Shown here: positions 14,201 to 15,120 of the stretch, one piece after another | Layout of the letters: the number at the start of each line of letters is the position of its first letter | How positions within the stretch are numbered: the first letter of the stretch is position 1 | From: Sphingomonas bacterium | Lineage (GTDB): Bacteria > Pseudomonadota > Alphaproteobacteria > Sphingomonadales > Sphingomonadaceae | Length of the DNA stretch: 15,120 bases | Assembly (NCBI GenBank): GCA_026785645.1 | Contig: JAJAZM010000155.1 | Location: forward strand, 1-15,120 | Reading direction: 5' to 3' | Notes under the pieces: model-generated | Told to the model about the DNA's origin: nothing | Seen by the model: only the letters and a program-made list of their open reading frames with translations | Database searches by the model: none | Position numbers and translations under genes: made by a program

Positions 14201-15120
14201 CGGCTTCCTCATCTTCGCCAAGCTCGAGCCGCGGGAAGATCGGAGTCGGTTGTTCGATCGGCGCGCCGTCGGCGCCGCTGTCGATCAACGCGATCAGTTT
14301 CGCCGCCGATCCGGGGATGACCGGCGCCACCGCCTCGGCCAGCAGGCGCACCGCAACGACCAAGGTGCCGAGTACCGCCACCATCCGCTCAGGGTCATTC
14401 TTCTTGAGCGCCCACGGCGCTTGGGCATCGACATAGGCATTGCAGGCGAAGACCGCCGTCATCCACGCCTCGATCCCGGTCGAGAAAGCAAAGCGATCGA
14501 AGTCGCGCGACAGGCCGGCGCAGCGCTCGCGCACCAGATCGAGCAAGGCGCGGTCATCATCGGCCTCGCCCGCCGCCGGAAGGACTCCGCCTAAATTCTT
14601 GAACACCATCGACAAACTGCGCTGAGCGAGATTGCCGAAGCTGTTGGCGAGTTCGCTGTTGACGCGGTTGACGATCGCTTCATGGCTATAGCTTCCGTCT
14701 TGCCCGAAGCTGACTTCGCGCAGCAGGAAATAGCGCAAAGCATCGACCCCGTATCGCTCCGCCATGGCCATCGGATCGACCACGTTGCCAAGGCTCTTGG
14801 ACATCTTCTCTCCGCCTTTGGCGAGAATGAATCCGTGGCCATAGACCTGCCTGGGGAGCGACAGTCCGGCCGACATCAGGAAGGCCGGCCAATAGACTGC
14901 GTGGAACCGCACCACATCCTTGCCGATCAGATGGACATCCGCCGGCCAATATTTTTCCCACAAGTCGCCGCCGTCGGGATAGCCGAGCCCGGTGATGTAA
15001 TTGGTCAGAGCATCGAGCCAGACATACATCACATGCGCCTCGCTGCCCGGAACCTTGATCCCCCAGTCGAAGCTGGTGCGCGAGATGCTGAGATCCTTGA
15101 GGCCGCCTTCGACGAACCGC
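14196..15120 (-). CDS. metG: methionyl-tRNA synthetase MetG, C-terminal part
   Basis: MetG charges tRNA-Met with methionine. The window edge cuts the gene, leaving the last 307 codons. Visible are GGLKDLSISRTSFDWGIKVP, the segment MYVWLDALTNYITGLG, GKDVVRFHAVYWPAFL, and the adenylate-binding KMSKS loop within GEKMSKSLGN (15-base motif at 14793-14807). The anticodon-binding alpha-helical domain follows, with NRVNSELANSFGNLAQRSL and ALKKNDPERM. The protein ends LELGEDEEAA with no added C-terminal tRNA-binding domain, as in many alphaproteobacterial MetG proteins. The HIGH motif and zinc-binding domain lie outside the window. The stop TGA overlaps the first of three repeated ATGs at the tatD start. 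Nothing suggests the gene is damaged. Confidence 0.96.
   Translation of the reverse strand, partial: RFVEGGLKDLSISRTSFDWGIKVPGSEAHVMYVWLDALTNYITGLGYPDGGDLWEKYWPADVHLIGKDVVRFHAVYWPAFLMSAGLSLPRQVYGHGFILAKGGEKMSKSLGNVVDPMAMAERYGVDALRYFLLREVSFGQDGSYSHEAIVNRVNSELANSFGNLAQRSLSMVFKNLGGVLPAAGEADDDRALLDLVRERCAGLSRDFDRFAFSTGIEAWMTAVFACNAYVDAQAPWALKKNDPERMVAVLGTLVVAVRLLAEAVAPVIPGSAAKLIALIDSGADGAPIEQPTPIFPRLELGEDEEAA

Noticed and set aside
13707..14594. Plus-strand reading frame of 295 codons opposite tatD and metG
   Set aside because: Both minus-strand genes are recognised with complete motifs, and this frame crosses their junction and the 14-bp repeats without any domain.

Overview
The window looks like core chromosome of a GC-rich alphaproteobacterium, most likely a sphingomonad. 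Pointers are the fused ispDF gene, the lipA-ratA / pncC-ispDF / dusB-ntrYX-hfq-hflX / mazG gene order, NtrYX regulators of alphaproteobacterial type, a double-length Hfq, and small membrane-anchored retropepsin-like proteases. This placement is inferred from gene content and order; no marker such as 16S rRNA is present. The window is packed with genes. No gap between genes exceeds about 115 bp, and I see no rRNA, tRNA, CRISPR, insertion sequence, integrase or prophage gene.

Layout. (1) 1-927, minus strand: a broken SbtA-type sodium/bicarbonate transporter gene followed by the first 30 codons of a PII-like partner gene, cut by the window edge. (2) 1008-2389, plus: lipA and ratA/COQ10-like, overlapping by one base. 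(3) 2350-4057, minus: stand-alone pncC (CinA C-terminal domain) and bifunctional ispDF; pncC converges on ratA with a 40-bp overlap. (4) 4108-10595, plus: dusB, ntrY, ntrX, a tandem-domain hfq and hflX, closely spaced or overlapping and probably one transcription unit. The ntrBC pair that often lies between dusB and ntrY in alphaproteobacteria is absent here. (5) 10592-15120, minus: metG (3' part only), tatD, a PhnP-like metallo-beta-lactamase-fold hydrolase, and two tandem aspartic protease genes. Each gene overlaps the next by 4 bp, except at metG/tatD, where a 14-bp tandem triplication has pushed the tatD start codon away from the metG stop. A 115-bp AT-rich gap then precedes mazG, which meets hflX tail to tail.

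Functionally the block combines housekeeping (lipoate and isoprenoid synthesis, tRNA dihydrouridylation, Met-tRNA charging), nucleotide clean-up (PncC, MazG), post-transcriptional and ribosome control (Hfq, HflX) and a membrane sensor/regulator pair (NtrYX). I do not see a convincing new defence or biosynthetic system. The points most worth a second look are local: the triplicated tatD start, the asymmetric double Hfq, a probable CTG start for hflX, a mirrored leader between ispDF and dusB, the AT-rich repeat region before mazG, the decayed sbtA, the loss of GAFTGA in NtrX, and the paired membrane retropepsins.
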